Assembly: GCA_036785705.1 (NCBI GenBank)
Contig: JAWUZG010000032.1
Location: 17,479,501-17,543,500 of the forward strand
DNA length: 64,000 bases
Direction of reading: 5' to 3'
DNA from: Acanthornis magna
Lineage: Eukaryota > Chordata > Aves > Passeriformes > Acanthizidae
Below the pieces are notes generated by a model. The model did no database searches and was not told where the DNA came from. It saw only the letters and a program-made list of their open reading frames with translations. Of the stretch, positions 26,819 to 38,500 are shown piece after piece. A program made the position numbers and the translations under genes. The first letter of the stretch is position 1. Each line of letters opens with the position of its first letter.

Positions 26819-29800
26819 TTAAAACAGTACTTGAAAGGGAGAGACAATAGGGATGGAGTGGTAAAAGAACTGTGAATTTAAACTAGTCATGGAGTGATTC
26901 CCTAAAATAAATAAAATTAAACTATTCAAAACAGGACAGTGGAAAAAGTGGGCTGCATAAATTGTACTGACATTTCTTCAGAGCTCATCCCATTTCTGTA
27001 TTGTGTTTTCATTTAGATGGTGACCTTTCAGGCCAGACCTGGATAATTTAAATCAAAAGAATGCTTTTCCTTGGTGTGACGCCCTCTAGTAGTCCATTCA
27101 TTCAAACTTCAGGGAAATTGTGTGGCAACAAATCACGATGACATACTTATTCTTGCAATCCCCCTTGTCCACCCTGAGAGAAGATCCATGACTTAGCATA
27201 TGAAGTGGATTACCTTTCACCCCAATTAATGTTTTTATAATGAGTACCAAAGGAAGTAATAATGTTTTGCCACTTATTATCAGCTGTTACTGGGGCAATC
27301 TCTGAAACTCAAGACTCAGGTCATTGACAGCACTGACATGATGGCAATCATGTTTCTGAGGTTTAAGCCCTGCTACAGTGATGAATAAATTGGTCAATTT
27401 AATTTCCAGTACTATCAGTTTGAAGCTTTGAGTAACAGAATGAGATAGATACAAATGTCCAGGGGTTTTGAAGATTTGGCAGAAGTTAGACTTGAAATTC
27501 CATCCACTTCTGAGCCTACTCAAATGTTAATTAAAAGAGAAACAATGAAGTAATAAAATAAGGAATTATAGTTGCCTTTTGTCTGGGAACTAGAACTACA
27601 TCATTTTTAACTACAGTGATAAATATTTTTATACTATATATAATAAGACATGATATTGTACAATAAATTATATTTTGCAGCTTGTCAGTAAGTTGATTGC
27701 ATTGCACAGCTTTCTAACTGGCAAAATTCAGCTGTCTCAGTTTTAAAGAATGGGAACCATCTGAGATGTTATTGAACAGCCTGATCCTACCCCCTTTTTG
27801 CTATCTTTTAAAATTGTAGTAATGCTTAAACAGACTTTAAGAATACCAGACAAAGAAGCAGAGATGGTTGATAGCTGTCTGACAGAAATAATGTTTCTAG
27901 GTTGTTCCTTGGATTTCTTGTATAAGAAAGATTAGGCTGTTTCTGTGAAGCTATGTTTTAACAACAAGAAGTAATACCTTGAATAGAAGTATAGCAAGGG
28001 GCCACATTGGCTTAACAATTAACCTTTTCCACTTGAGCTATAGGGACTGATAGCACTGGATGGCCATGCACATGCCTTTTATGTGAAGAATTCGCTTCTT
28101 ACAGTCTATTTTTCTTTCCTCTTTTCTTTTTGAAATTAAAAAAAGTTGTTTATGCCCGCAGCCAGTTCCACCCCATCTCAGGATAGCTTTCTACAAGACC
28201 TAAATAAAGCCAAAGGGCAGACGGACAACTGTCTATGTATGTGTGTGTTTTATGACTTATCTCACATTATCTTAGGTAATAATATAATTTAATACTGTTC
28301 ATTCATTTCTCAACCCTTTCTTTACATGATAGGATTAATTTACCCCTTCTCAATTGAAAAAGCTTTATTAACTTCTTTTTCTCATGATGGTTGAGCAAAT
28401 ATCTCCTGAATGTCCTCCCACAGGGAAACCTGGGGTGTGGGGGGGTGGGCACTGTGTCACATTAATTGACAGAAAGGCATCTTTGGGAGAGAAAAGCCTT
28501 CCCTCCAGTCCCTGTGTTACAGAGGGCAGCCACTCAGACTGTGCTTAATTATTAGCTGGGACATGCTTGCCTGGCATTTGGGATCCTGATGAGCATTGCA
28601 GCTGCCTTTGACTGCCCTCTGGTATGGGTGAGACCAGGGCTACAGCAAAAGGCTCCCCTGCAGCACAAAGAGTCCCTGGCATAAGGATGAGACTGGAGCC
28701 ACAGCGTTTCTCAAATGGTTGGTGGACCTGTAATATCCCGGGACTGACAATGTGAGCCCTTATTTGTCTCATCCAATGGGGTAAGATTGGATACAGATTT
28801 TAGTCTCCATTTTTCAGTTTCCTTCCCTATAAAAGGTAACACTTCTTTTGTCTCTCAATATTTTTATGCACTTTTATTTATTTGAATTCAGAACCATTTT
28901 TGTATTGATAATGTTAAATGGAAAGATTATATAAATGCTAAATACTCTGTTGTTACAGAATGTCTCACCTTGAAGAGGTTATTTCAAGGATGACAGTAGC
29001 AAAATTTCAGTATCTGTTAAAAATTACTTATTTATTTAGACTAATATGCTGTCCTGATACGTAAACAATCACAAGGAGAAGAATGTTTTTCTCCATGGCT
29101 GCATGTGAAGATGTGACACACCACCTCTTCACTGTGTGTCTATTTGTGTGCCTGTTTTTGCCATAGGTAGTCTTTGAGGTGCACCAAGTGTTGGCCACTT
29201 TTATGCCCAGACCTCTGGAAGCTCATACACATTCATCTTTCCAGAGCAGGGACAGTGGCATGGCTGCACGTTCCTGTGGGCAAAATCAGATGAAACTGAG
29301 TCAAATTGATTTTAGGAAAAGCTAACTTTGAAAATGGCATTTTAAAACCTTAGTGCTCAGAGATACACATTGCATCTGAAGCCCTGTGGGCAAATTTCTG
29401 CTCCTTTCTGTCCTGTATAATGAGCAACTTGGGCTCAGTTCTTTGGTTCTCTGTTTTACAGGTCTCTGAAATCCATCCAGGTTCACAGACCTGCGTCCTA
29501 CCTGTGCTCATATTGGAAAAGTTGCCGAAACAGCTGGGGGATGCATTATCTATTTATTTATTCATTACAAATTCTTCTTTGACCTGGTGAAATCTGGTGA
29601 GCTTGAAAAGCCTTTCTTGTCACTCATGTTACCTCTTATCCTCCGCAGGAGTCGCAGCGGATTTAAAGGTCATTTGAAATGCAGCCTTTTGCTCTTTGAC
29701 AGCCCTTTCAATATTAGCCCCCAGTTCTGTTTTACAAAGTCATCATTATTAACTGCTTTTGTGGCTACTGCTATTTTCCTGGGATTGCAGAGAAACCTGA

Positions 29801-30039
29801 GATACTAATTGCAATGAGCTAATTTGGCAATACCATGCACACTTCCTCAAGGCATTAGTTAAGAATATACTTTCCTTCACACAAAGAGAATTTGAAAGTG
29901 GGAACAGACTGCAAATGCAGCAGAAGGTATGCTTTTGCACTCCTATACTTAAGAGTAGATGGTATAATTAGCTTACAATGGTACTTGAATGTATCTCAGA
30001 ATGAGAACATACAGAATTAAACAGTAGCTTTAGCTTAAT

Positions 30040-30300
30040 GATAATCGGTGATAATGATGATAATAATAATAGTACTTAGAACTTTAATGCAGAGATTTGC
30101 ATCTTGAAAGTGCTATGCTAAACATTGACTTAATTACTGTCACCTCTTCAGGGAAGGTAGGTATTATTGCCCTGACTTAATAGATAGGGAAATAAAGATA
30201 TAAGAGAATGAAATGACTTGCCAAGGGCTCTGCAAGAGCCTGTAAAGGGATTCAAACTTTACACGTCCCTTTACTGTATGCTCCCTCATACCACGGTAAT
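30040..30300 (-). mobile_element. MIR-like CORE-SINE, nearly complete, antisense
   Basis: Read on the plus strand, this is the reverse complement of the sauropsid MIR-like SINE. It opens with AT-rich ATGATGATAATAATAATAGT and then CTTGAAAGTGCTATGCTAAA, the 3' tail. Next come GGTAGGTATTATTGCCCTG and ATAGATAGGGAAATAAAGAT, equivalent to CAGATGGGGAAACTGAGGC. ATGACTTGCCAAGGGCTCTG follows, equivalent to GTGACTTGCCCAAGGTCAC. The tRNA-like head lies around GGGATTCAAACTTTACACGT at about 30247-30266. All modules occur in order, so this is the best-preserved SINE of the window. A transcript of it would run on the minus strand. Confidence 0.85.
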
Positions 30301-32732
30301 TATACATGTTGTAGGGTTGTTCTGTGCTTTTTTTGCTTTTGAAACTTGAGCCAAAGCCTTTTGAAATTAGAAATGTGTGTAGCATGTTTTGAAGGTTGTG
30401 TTTTTCAGCCATACTTTAATATGATTTTCCTCTTTAGGTCAACCTGAAACATATAGTTGGAGGCAAAGTTTTCAGTTTTGGATATATGTATATATGTCTA
30501 TATCTAAGGTCAAAATTTTGTACAGGGTAATTCAAGGAACAAAAGAGATTTTCTGAAATTACTTTCATTATTAAATGTGTAGGGGTGTGTTTGTGTGGTC
30601 TGAAGTTTTTTGCTAGATTCCAAATTTACTAAAGCTGTCTCTGACATGCAAATTGCATATTTTTTTGAGTTTGTATCTTGTAGACATATTTTGCCTGGTT
30701 CTTATTAAAATCTATGTGAATCTTCCTGCTTCAATTACTTCTCCTTACAGAAGGACTGGAGATCAGCCCTGCGATTTGATTACTTGCAGAATACATAGTG
30801 AGTAAAATGGTATGAAGTTAATATAAACAGTTTTCTGACCACAGTCACAAGTTAAGGTGATGATGAGATTCTGTAAGATGAATTGTGTTCCATAAGTATG
30901 AAGTGAAAACATCAGCTTTTAGCTATAATTATTTCCCTGTGTAAAAGGCATTAACACCAGACTACAGGAATAAATTTTGCTTTGACTGCATTCACTATGC
31001 TTTTAGCATAGATCTTGTAGGCACCACAGTTCTGGTTAATTAAGTCTGAGTTGTAGTTCACTTTGATAAGAAATGTAGTTCTGTATCTGTAAAGCATAAG
31101 GTAATAAAAGATGTCAACATCTCCATTTGTAGGATTTAGAAGGATCTTTTGATAATTGTTTTCTCTGCCTCCTACCTTCTGTCACCTTCGCTTAACAGTA
31201 GATCAGCACACACAAGCTCACAGGCATTTAAAAACTGGATGTGCTGAGTGCTTTACTGTGAACAGGGTGAATGCCCCTCTACACTGGCAGCTGGTGTCAC
31301 ATTTATGTGTTTCAGTACCTCCGATGCACATGGGCATTTGCTGGTGTTCAGAAGAGAGATGACATCTGTAGGTAACAGCTTCACGTAGCATTATTGATTT
31401 TTGCATTGTACCAGCAGCCGTTTCTGGGCGTGCGGATCCCTTGCGGAGCCTCTCATGGTAGTCTGAACTAAAGCTTCAGACAGTTTTTGTACATGAACAT
31501 GAGGAATGCTTTGCCTGTTTCCAGAATAAGATAGTTGAATGCATTCAGTTAATCAAAACAAACACTTTTATCCAACAGGCTTTAACTGGGGTTTTTATTA
31601 AAGGCTTTTGCTTTTTTTTCCCCAACTTTTTTTCCTTCATAATGTCATGACTGAATGTAGCAGCAGAAATTAAAAACATTGAGAAAACAGTGGAGACACT
31701 TTCTGGAAGACTATATTTGTATTTGCTTTCAACAGACATTTTACACTGAAAGCCAAATGTTTTTCTAACATTCACAGTTTTCCAGTCAGGTCAAATGTAA
31801 AGAAACTATTTCTATAAAGGCAAAATAGGCCATGAAAAAAGGAGTGGCTAGTCACACAGCTCAAGGTTTTTTTGAAAAAATGAATTTTTAAAAAAATAAT
31901 TGCTTTGAATGGATAATATGGCCTAAAAATATTCATAGGCATTGTTTAGCAAATTTCAGTGAAGTTCAAGAGAACCACAATATAACAGTAAGCTAACAGA
32001 AATGTGCACTCTTTCATATAATTAGTAAGAATTATTCACTGCTAATAAAACTAAGTGGCTTTTTGGGAGGTGGAGTATGAACAAAATATTCAATCTGCTT
32101 CATCCTGGCAGTCCATATTAGAATATCAGAGATGAGTGGTTATCTCCACACAGTTTAACAGACTCCTGGCTTTGAGGAGTACTAAATAAGAGACAAGACC
32201 TAATGGAGTGGAATAAGAAATATGGACCTGAAAATGAGACTGTGCTGTATTATATGTTGATCACACAAGGTGGCAGAATGAGCTTAGGGCTATCCCAGAA
32301 ATAAGAGGCAGTGAAGCATCATTGTTTTCAGTCAAGAGTCTATCCTTGCTCACCCTAGGAATATGCCAAGTTACTTCTTCACATGGAGAGGGATGGAGGA
32401 GAGTATTTTAATGCAGTATTTTTTGATGATTATCCAAGTGCTTCAATTTAATTTGGAGATTTAGTGGAAACTGTTAAAAGCTTGTGTCTAACTTTGGAAA
32501 TTAATAATCATATAGTGCTGGATCTGCTGACATCTTCAGTTTTATTGAAAACACAGTTTACTCTTTATTGATACATTGATTCTCTAAGTGGGGCTGAACT
32601 CATCAGATGAAGGACAGCTGCAAGAGCAGGCACATAGGGAACATTTTGGTTTTCATTATTGATTTATGGCTAAATTCACTTCTATTGTAAGTGAGTGAAA
32701 CACTATTGACTTTCCTTGTGTTGCATTTACTT

Positions 32733-32928
32733 AGATGCTCTCCTTGAGCACGGCAGGCAGGTGTATGTGGCTGAACTGAAGGCAGCCCAAAGAGGAGAAA
32801 TTGAAGTGCAAGACAAAGAGAAGGGATTACTCTTCAGCAATCTCCATGCTACTGCTTTGGCCAATGATTTGGGGAATAGTAGCAACACTTCTTTCTACAC
32901 CTGTACAGCTACCAGATGCTCTCCTTGA
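32733..32928. repeat. 15-bp direct repeat flanking a 166-bp segment
   Basis: AGATGCTCTCCTTGA occurs at 32733-32747 and again, identically, at 32914-32928. The bases on either side differ, so the repeat is exactly 15 bp. The length is typical of a target-site duplication made by LINE-type retroposition. The intervening 166 bp is less AT-rich than its surroundings and open in the plus strand (part of frame 32716-32928), but it lacks an obvious A-rich or octamer tail. A local duplication is the alternative. Confidence 0.8.
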
Positions 32929-33244
32929 CTTCTGAGTCTGTCCTTCCAATGCTCACTTCCAGGACAAGGGCTGAGCTGCACCACCCAAGGAACCTCTGGA
33001 TGCAGATTGCAGGTGAACTCCTCTGTGTGCTCACTCAGTTTGCCTCTGTGGAGCTACAGGACAGACAAGAGGTGCACCAAAATGGTGGAGAGTTTCAGCT
33101 GTGGTAAGGGACCCCTTCCAGTCTTCCTGATGTGAGTTGCACCAGTAAAGCATAAAAGCAGGGGGAGTCATGAGCACAGTTAATGGTTGCTTGAAGAGAG
33201 AAATATGTCCTTGTAGGGTGCATTTTAAAAGTATCTGGCAACAT

Positions 33245-33321
33245 ATTCTGCATCTGAATTTACTCCTGCCTGTAAGTGAGTGAAGTAACTGAGCGGGATA
33301 CTCTTATAAGTAAGGGTTTAA
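33245..33321. repeat. Ancient amniote dispersed repeat fragment
   Basis: TTCTGCATCTGAATTTACTC followed by GTGAAGTAACTGAGCGGGA and CTTATAAGTAAGGGTTT resembles a dispersed sauropsid repeat. Its consensus includes GGAGTAACTCCACTGAAGTC and CACATGAGTAAGGGTTTGCA. High divergence makes the family and exact ends uncertain. Confidence 0.42.
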
Positions 33322-35483
33322 GAACTCATATCTGTGCATTGCTCCTTATGCAGTATATTTCTGGAAGCTCGTTAGAAGCTATTAAAGATTATTCACCCTT
33401 GCAACCTTTTCAGCAGATGTTCAGCTGTTTGTTTTTTCCTTCACTGCCTTAAGATATTTGGCTAAGCATTAGTACAAGACTGGAACAGGTCAGGAAAGTA
33501 TTTATTTCCCAGAAAAATAAATTAACTAGTAAAATAGATGGCAATTAATAAAATAAGTCATCTGTAACATATTAATGAGAACTGGAAAATCAAAATTGAC
33601 TGAAAGTTTGAAATTTAGAGCTAAAGCAGACACTGGAATAGCAACATTTCTCTTTGCACAGAGAGAAGGTTACAAAATGATAAAGAAGAAAAGCAAGAAC
33701 CAAGGAGAAAAGGCAAAGAAAAATTTAATTCAGAGTTCTGGAAAACTCCTTTTGCATCTGCTGCATTTGCCTTTGACCCATTGGTCATCAGGGTAGTTGC
33801 AGTCTGTGAGACTCATGAGACTTCTTGAATGACTTATGGTCATGTCCAAGAGAGTTCTATTTTGGCCCACACCTTAATGCTGAGCTTCAGGCCTGAGAGC
33901 TCCCTTATCCCTTTTTATTGCGTCCAGCTCATTTCATAGTCATGTCCTGACTTTCATCTGTAAGCTTCTGGTTCTCAGCTGAGCCTCAGCATTTGTGTGA
34001 CATTTTGTCCATTGCCTGCTGCAAAACCAGGGAGGTTATTTTTAATTGTCAGTGGTTTTAACTTACCTGCTGGAATGTACACTGCACAGGCTTGAGTCAC
34101 TCACTTCTCAGCCTAGATGAGGTGACTGAGTGGAGACAGCTTCTCAAAATGCCTCTCTGCCGTGACTGCCTGTGAGTCCGCCCTCTTTTCAGTACAAAGT
34201 CAGGCTCTAACAACCTAAACCACTGCAGGGGATGCTTTGAGTTAAATTGCTAGCCTTGCACGGAAATGGGTAAAAATCCCTTACACCAGCTCTTTACCAC
34301 CTGTCAGTCACTAATGACTGCCCTTCAGTCCGATCTACCTTGTGGCAGCCTGCTGCCATTGATGGGGTGCGCCTAAGAGAGCCCGAGTTCCCCAGAATAT
34401 GCAAGCTGGGAGCTGTGGGGTGCTGAAGGGTAATGGTGGGGGCTAGTGAGCTGGGGCACAGGGCTGGCTCAGACAGGCATTTTGGGTGCCACCTCTCATG
34501 GCATTCCCTTCACATGGTCCAAAGCTGCAGTGCAGCGTAAGTGATAGGACAGCAAGACTGAATTCACTGAATATACACAAGTAGTAGGCAGCAACCTTTG
34601 TATGTAACAAGTAATTATTTCATGTCTGACAAGGCATTGGAGGCTGTCTGCACTCTGAGAGACTAGCTTGGCAGTGAAACAGCCATAACTGAAGTAGAGC
34701 AGAAATGCAGAACTCTTCTCCTAAGAGCAGGCGATGCAGGGCAGCTCCCTTTGTCACTTTCTAAAATAATTTCACAAAGTAATGTCTGCATATTGGTTAA
34801 ATAAGTAGCAACTGATTGAATTTCAGCCAGCATCTAACAGTCTCAGCAGCCTTAGCCAGTGCCCCTGGAAAGCAGAAAGCAAGCAGAGGCTGAGAGAACA
34901 ATACTGAAAGAGCTGGCACTGACAGCAGGGTGGTGTGTCAAAGTAATAACGGCAGTGACACAGATGCTCCCATAGACCCCATCCTGTTAAATGCAGGTGT
35001 CAGTCCCACCTGCACAACACATGTGTCTCTGGACACATATGCACCTTTGTACCCACAGGTACATATATATGCTATCAAAGTGTAGTGAGGTGTGGTTAAA
35101 CAAACCAGATAGGGAGAGAACATGCTGTAGGGTTCGTGTGGTCATTGAAAATATTCTCATTAGAGTATGCTGCTGATAAGCTTGCAGGCCAAATGCATAT
35201 GGATGACTCCAGTGTCTGGAAAAACGTGCTGTGGCACTGCTGTATTGTACTTGAAGCTACAGACGGTCCCTGACAGCCTTTGTAAAGTGATATGAAGCAA
35301 AATGCCTGTGAGAGATAGGAAGTAATTCTGTTGATTAATGCCAGTCTTGTTGGTATTGATGATTTAGCTGCCTGCATGAAACAAATGTGGGCAATCAGTT
35401 CATCTTGAAAAAACTTGTACAACTGAATAAAGGAAGCTGTTGCCTAATCTATTTTATACTAATTGCTCCATGCCACAAATTCA

Positions 35484-35554
35484 AGGCCTGATCCAATATG
35501 AATTGACATAGAGGAGAGATAGTCCATTCACTGCAGTAGTCTTTGGATCAAGGC
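35484..35554. repeat. Short inverted repeat of an amniote family
   Basis: The left arm GGCCTGATCCAATATGAATT (35486-35505) pairs imperfectly with the right arm ending CTTTGGATCAAGGC at 35554, around a centre with TAGTCCATTCACTGCAGTAG. This matches a common sauropsid palindromic repeat with arms of the type GGCCTGATCCAAAG and CTTTGGATCAGGCC. RNA from either strand could fold into a hairpin. The family name is unknown to me. Confidence 0.6.
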
Positions 35555-38500
35555 TTCATTTTAAAGCGAGCAAATACTGCGTGCTAAATTAGCATTCATC
35601 TGAGTTGTCACTATCTGTTTCTTGAGAAGCAGACAGGCTTGATACTCTCTGTGTAGCCAAATGAGTCTTAGCCCTTACATGCTGGATTGCAAGCCAGCAG
35701 AGCCAACCTGAGCACATCAAAGTTTTGGTAAGAGCTGGGGCACTGTGGGCTGCTGCCTGTGACAGACCGCCTCGGTCGGGTGTCTGACATGGGGCTCTCG
35801 CTGCTGTGCTGCCGCGCAGAGCCATTTACTGCCAACAAACACTTAGTGCTTATGAGGCATTTTTCAAAAATCTCGCCGGGGCCATACCTGGGGCTTTAGC
35901 TATTTAAACATCTTAAAAAATCTGTCCCTTGAGAGGATTTAACTCAGCAGGATTTAGGCTGCTAAGGCTCGCATCATCAAAGAGACCAAAGTGTCAATCC
36001 ATCTCTTTTCACGCCTAAGGACATAATAGTATCATGCCCCCTCCCATGAGGGGGTACTGCAGAGAAATTTCCAAGCTCTCAGCACCCAAACCAGCTAGCT
36101 CTGGAAGCAGATGGAGTATAATTATAGCAGCGTTGAGCTGCACCTGAACTAATTAGCTCTGCTGAGAAACAGGGATTGAATTTAATAATGCATGTTCTGC
36201 CATACCAAAAAGGCTAGGCAGCCTTTGAGACCTGTGCGACTGTCTCTGCATGGTGCTGTGCTGAACTCTGTGGATGTACTGTGAAAGTCAGCTCAGAGCT
36301 TTTCTGTCACCATAATCTGCTGTACAATGTAGGCATCACCTTGTCCCAGCATTCATGTACCATTGGCATAATTACTCCTCAGCTGTCACTTACCTCCTGA
36401 CTATTAGTTTAGCATGTTAAGTTTTGCATATGCTCAGGATATTGCTGTCCAAACTCACCTAAATATTGAGATCTACTTCAAGGACTGCTGTGGCTAAAAC
36501 CTTGAAGCCTTCAAAATGGGACTGTCTTTGCTACAGACCTGATGTTACCAGCATGGTCACAGCATGCTCAAAGTAAATGTAGCTGTGAGAGAAAGGGAGA
36601 AGGGCCAGGTTCAGATCCCTGCTCTGGAGCAGTGGTACCTATCAGACGTGGAGTTGAACACCCATCTTAGATACATTTCCTAGTTGCTGGGGTTAAAGAC
36701 ACTTTTACCTCAGACCTTTGCATATAAAGTTATTTCTATGAGGAGGAAAAACTCTTGTGTTAGTGTCTGAGAGAATTTTCCCACCCCTGAGAAAGCTGAA
36801 TTTGGGATTCTGTCTTGGAGTGCTGGTTTGAACTCAAACGCAGGCTGTGGCTTGTGCAGAAGGAGCAGTGAGACCCTGTCCTCCACAGCCTCACAGGGTG
36901 ACCTAACTCCACTCTCTCACTTCTCCTGGACTGCCACTATCTCTTTAAAAATGTAGATCTGGTGTTTTGTGTCATGAAAGTGGCTGAGATTATTTAGGAA
37001 CTTAATGGCTCTGAACAGAGACTTTGTCACTCTGCACATGTATAAGCATTGTTCTTTCTAGCTGAAATTTATTTCTTGCTAATTTGATCCATGCCCTGCT
37101 CAGCAGGTTTCTGTTGCCCCCATACTTTTGTGCCTTTCCGTGGAAAAATTATGTGACTATTGTAAGAGGCAGGATCAGGACTATGAACAAGATGTTGCAT
37201 TGCTTAATTCTGTTAAGTCTCATTACTACCTGGGGAGTACAAATGGAAAGTGGACCCCTGAATTACTTCAAGTCTTTTGAAAATTTAAGCCATGTTCGTA
37301 ACATTTGATGATTTTTTAATGTAAAACCTTTAGACAAATTTAATGACTCCGTGTGGTGCAGACAACATATTATAACTACTGGATCACGCATGCACACAAA
37401 TCCAGACATAAATCTTTCAATTGGGTCTTCCATTTTGAAAAACACAGGCTTGCAATGTTTTGAGACAAAGGAGATATTTGGTAGCTACTGATGCACCTTA
37501 CCAGGTCTGCTGTTGCAGAGGTAAATAGTTCTTTCATCAGAAACTCAAAATACTTTTGACTTTGTGGCAAAACCATTTTTTTCCCTGCCATTCTGCTGAT
37601 AGGGTCTGAAATAAAATTTAGGACATTTATAATACCTGTGTTGAAACCAGTTGCCTCTGCAGGAAACATATTTTCTCTCCTCTTCTTCTATTTGCTCATC
37701 AACATATTTGGCTCAAATAACCAGTTTCTGAAAATATCAGTGCTAAGTGAATGAGCAGAGGCATTAGAAGCAATACTGCATTCGTAATAAGGGGGAAGAG
37801 AGAGATGCAGGAAGGAGAGAGACAGGAAGGAAAATTCAAAGTTTGAGCTCCTCCCACCCTTCTCCTGGTGTGGCACAGAGGTAGGCCGCCTCTTGTACAT
37901 GGAGAGGAGTAGAAGTGCAACCTCTCCCTAAATAATTAAATGAATACTTAACCTGCAGGTTTAAAACTTACAGCATATTATAAAACAATTATATTTCCTC
38001 TGCATGAAAAAGCTGAATTGCCATTCAGCTTCTTTTGTCATCTGTATGCATGAGTTTAGAGCAATTAGCATGAATATATTACAGGTGCAGTGTCTCAGGA
38101 AATTGCAAGAAGCTGTGCTGTATTTTTGTACTATAGAGAAGTGCCAGAGCTATAACTCTTGGAAGAGTTTAAAATCGGAGAGATGTGAGCATCTGAAGTG
38201 TAATTTTATAATCATAACAAGCACTGATAGCCATCTATATAATAGCCATGAAGTGAATGCCGTATTTTCTTAGATTGTTCCACTACTCATTTAATTTAAC
38301 TGGAGACTGCCAACTATTTAATTTTAGATTTTGGATTACTTTTCTTATGTGCCCAGTTCATCTTTTTAACTGCAGATAAAGCTTTTTTTTTTGAATGGTA
38401 ACAGCAGTGGTATTGTGTTAGCTTTGATGTTATCTCCAGGCAACCCCTTATGCCAGTGAAACACCTTTTTGCATGTTCTTTGAGATAAATTACCTGGCAA

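Larger units (their letters stand above)
19166..30039. other. Long stretch without recognised genes
   Basis: Apart from an amniote repeat (21225-21346) and T/G low complexity (26696-26818), I see no element or gene. Two plus-strand frames, 19681-19926 and 19923-20267, abut with a 4-base overlap but look like chance. Their translations have no recognisable domain and no flanking splice logic. The minus-strand interval 22236-21897 is open in two overlapping frames (63 and 103 codons) and could be a decayed retrocopy, but I cannot name a parent. 23230-23480 is a less AT-rich patch with CTGCAGCAG repeats. 29580-29830 has conserved-enhancer texture. Confidence 0.5.
30301..35483. other. Non-coding sequence with minor repeats
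   Basis: No gene is recognised. The interval holds the 15-bp direct repeat pair at 32733-32928, an amniote repeat fragment at 33245-33321, and a somewhat GC-richer patch at about 34080-34500 in which I cannot identify a repeat or exon. Frames are all below about 110 codons. Confidence 0.5.

Noticed and set aside
26542..26847. Lys/Thr/Pro-rich 101-codon minus-strand frame
   Set aside because: Generated by the T/G low-complexity block at 26696-26818.
36590..36720. GGTTCAGATCCCTGCTCTGG as a tRNA-derived SINE
   Set aside because: Only the box B-like segment fits. The head and tail modules are not recognisable, so no feature was called.
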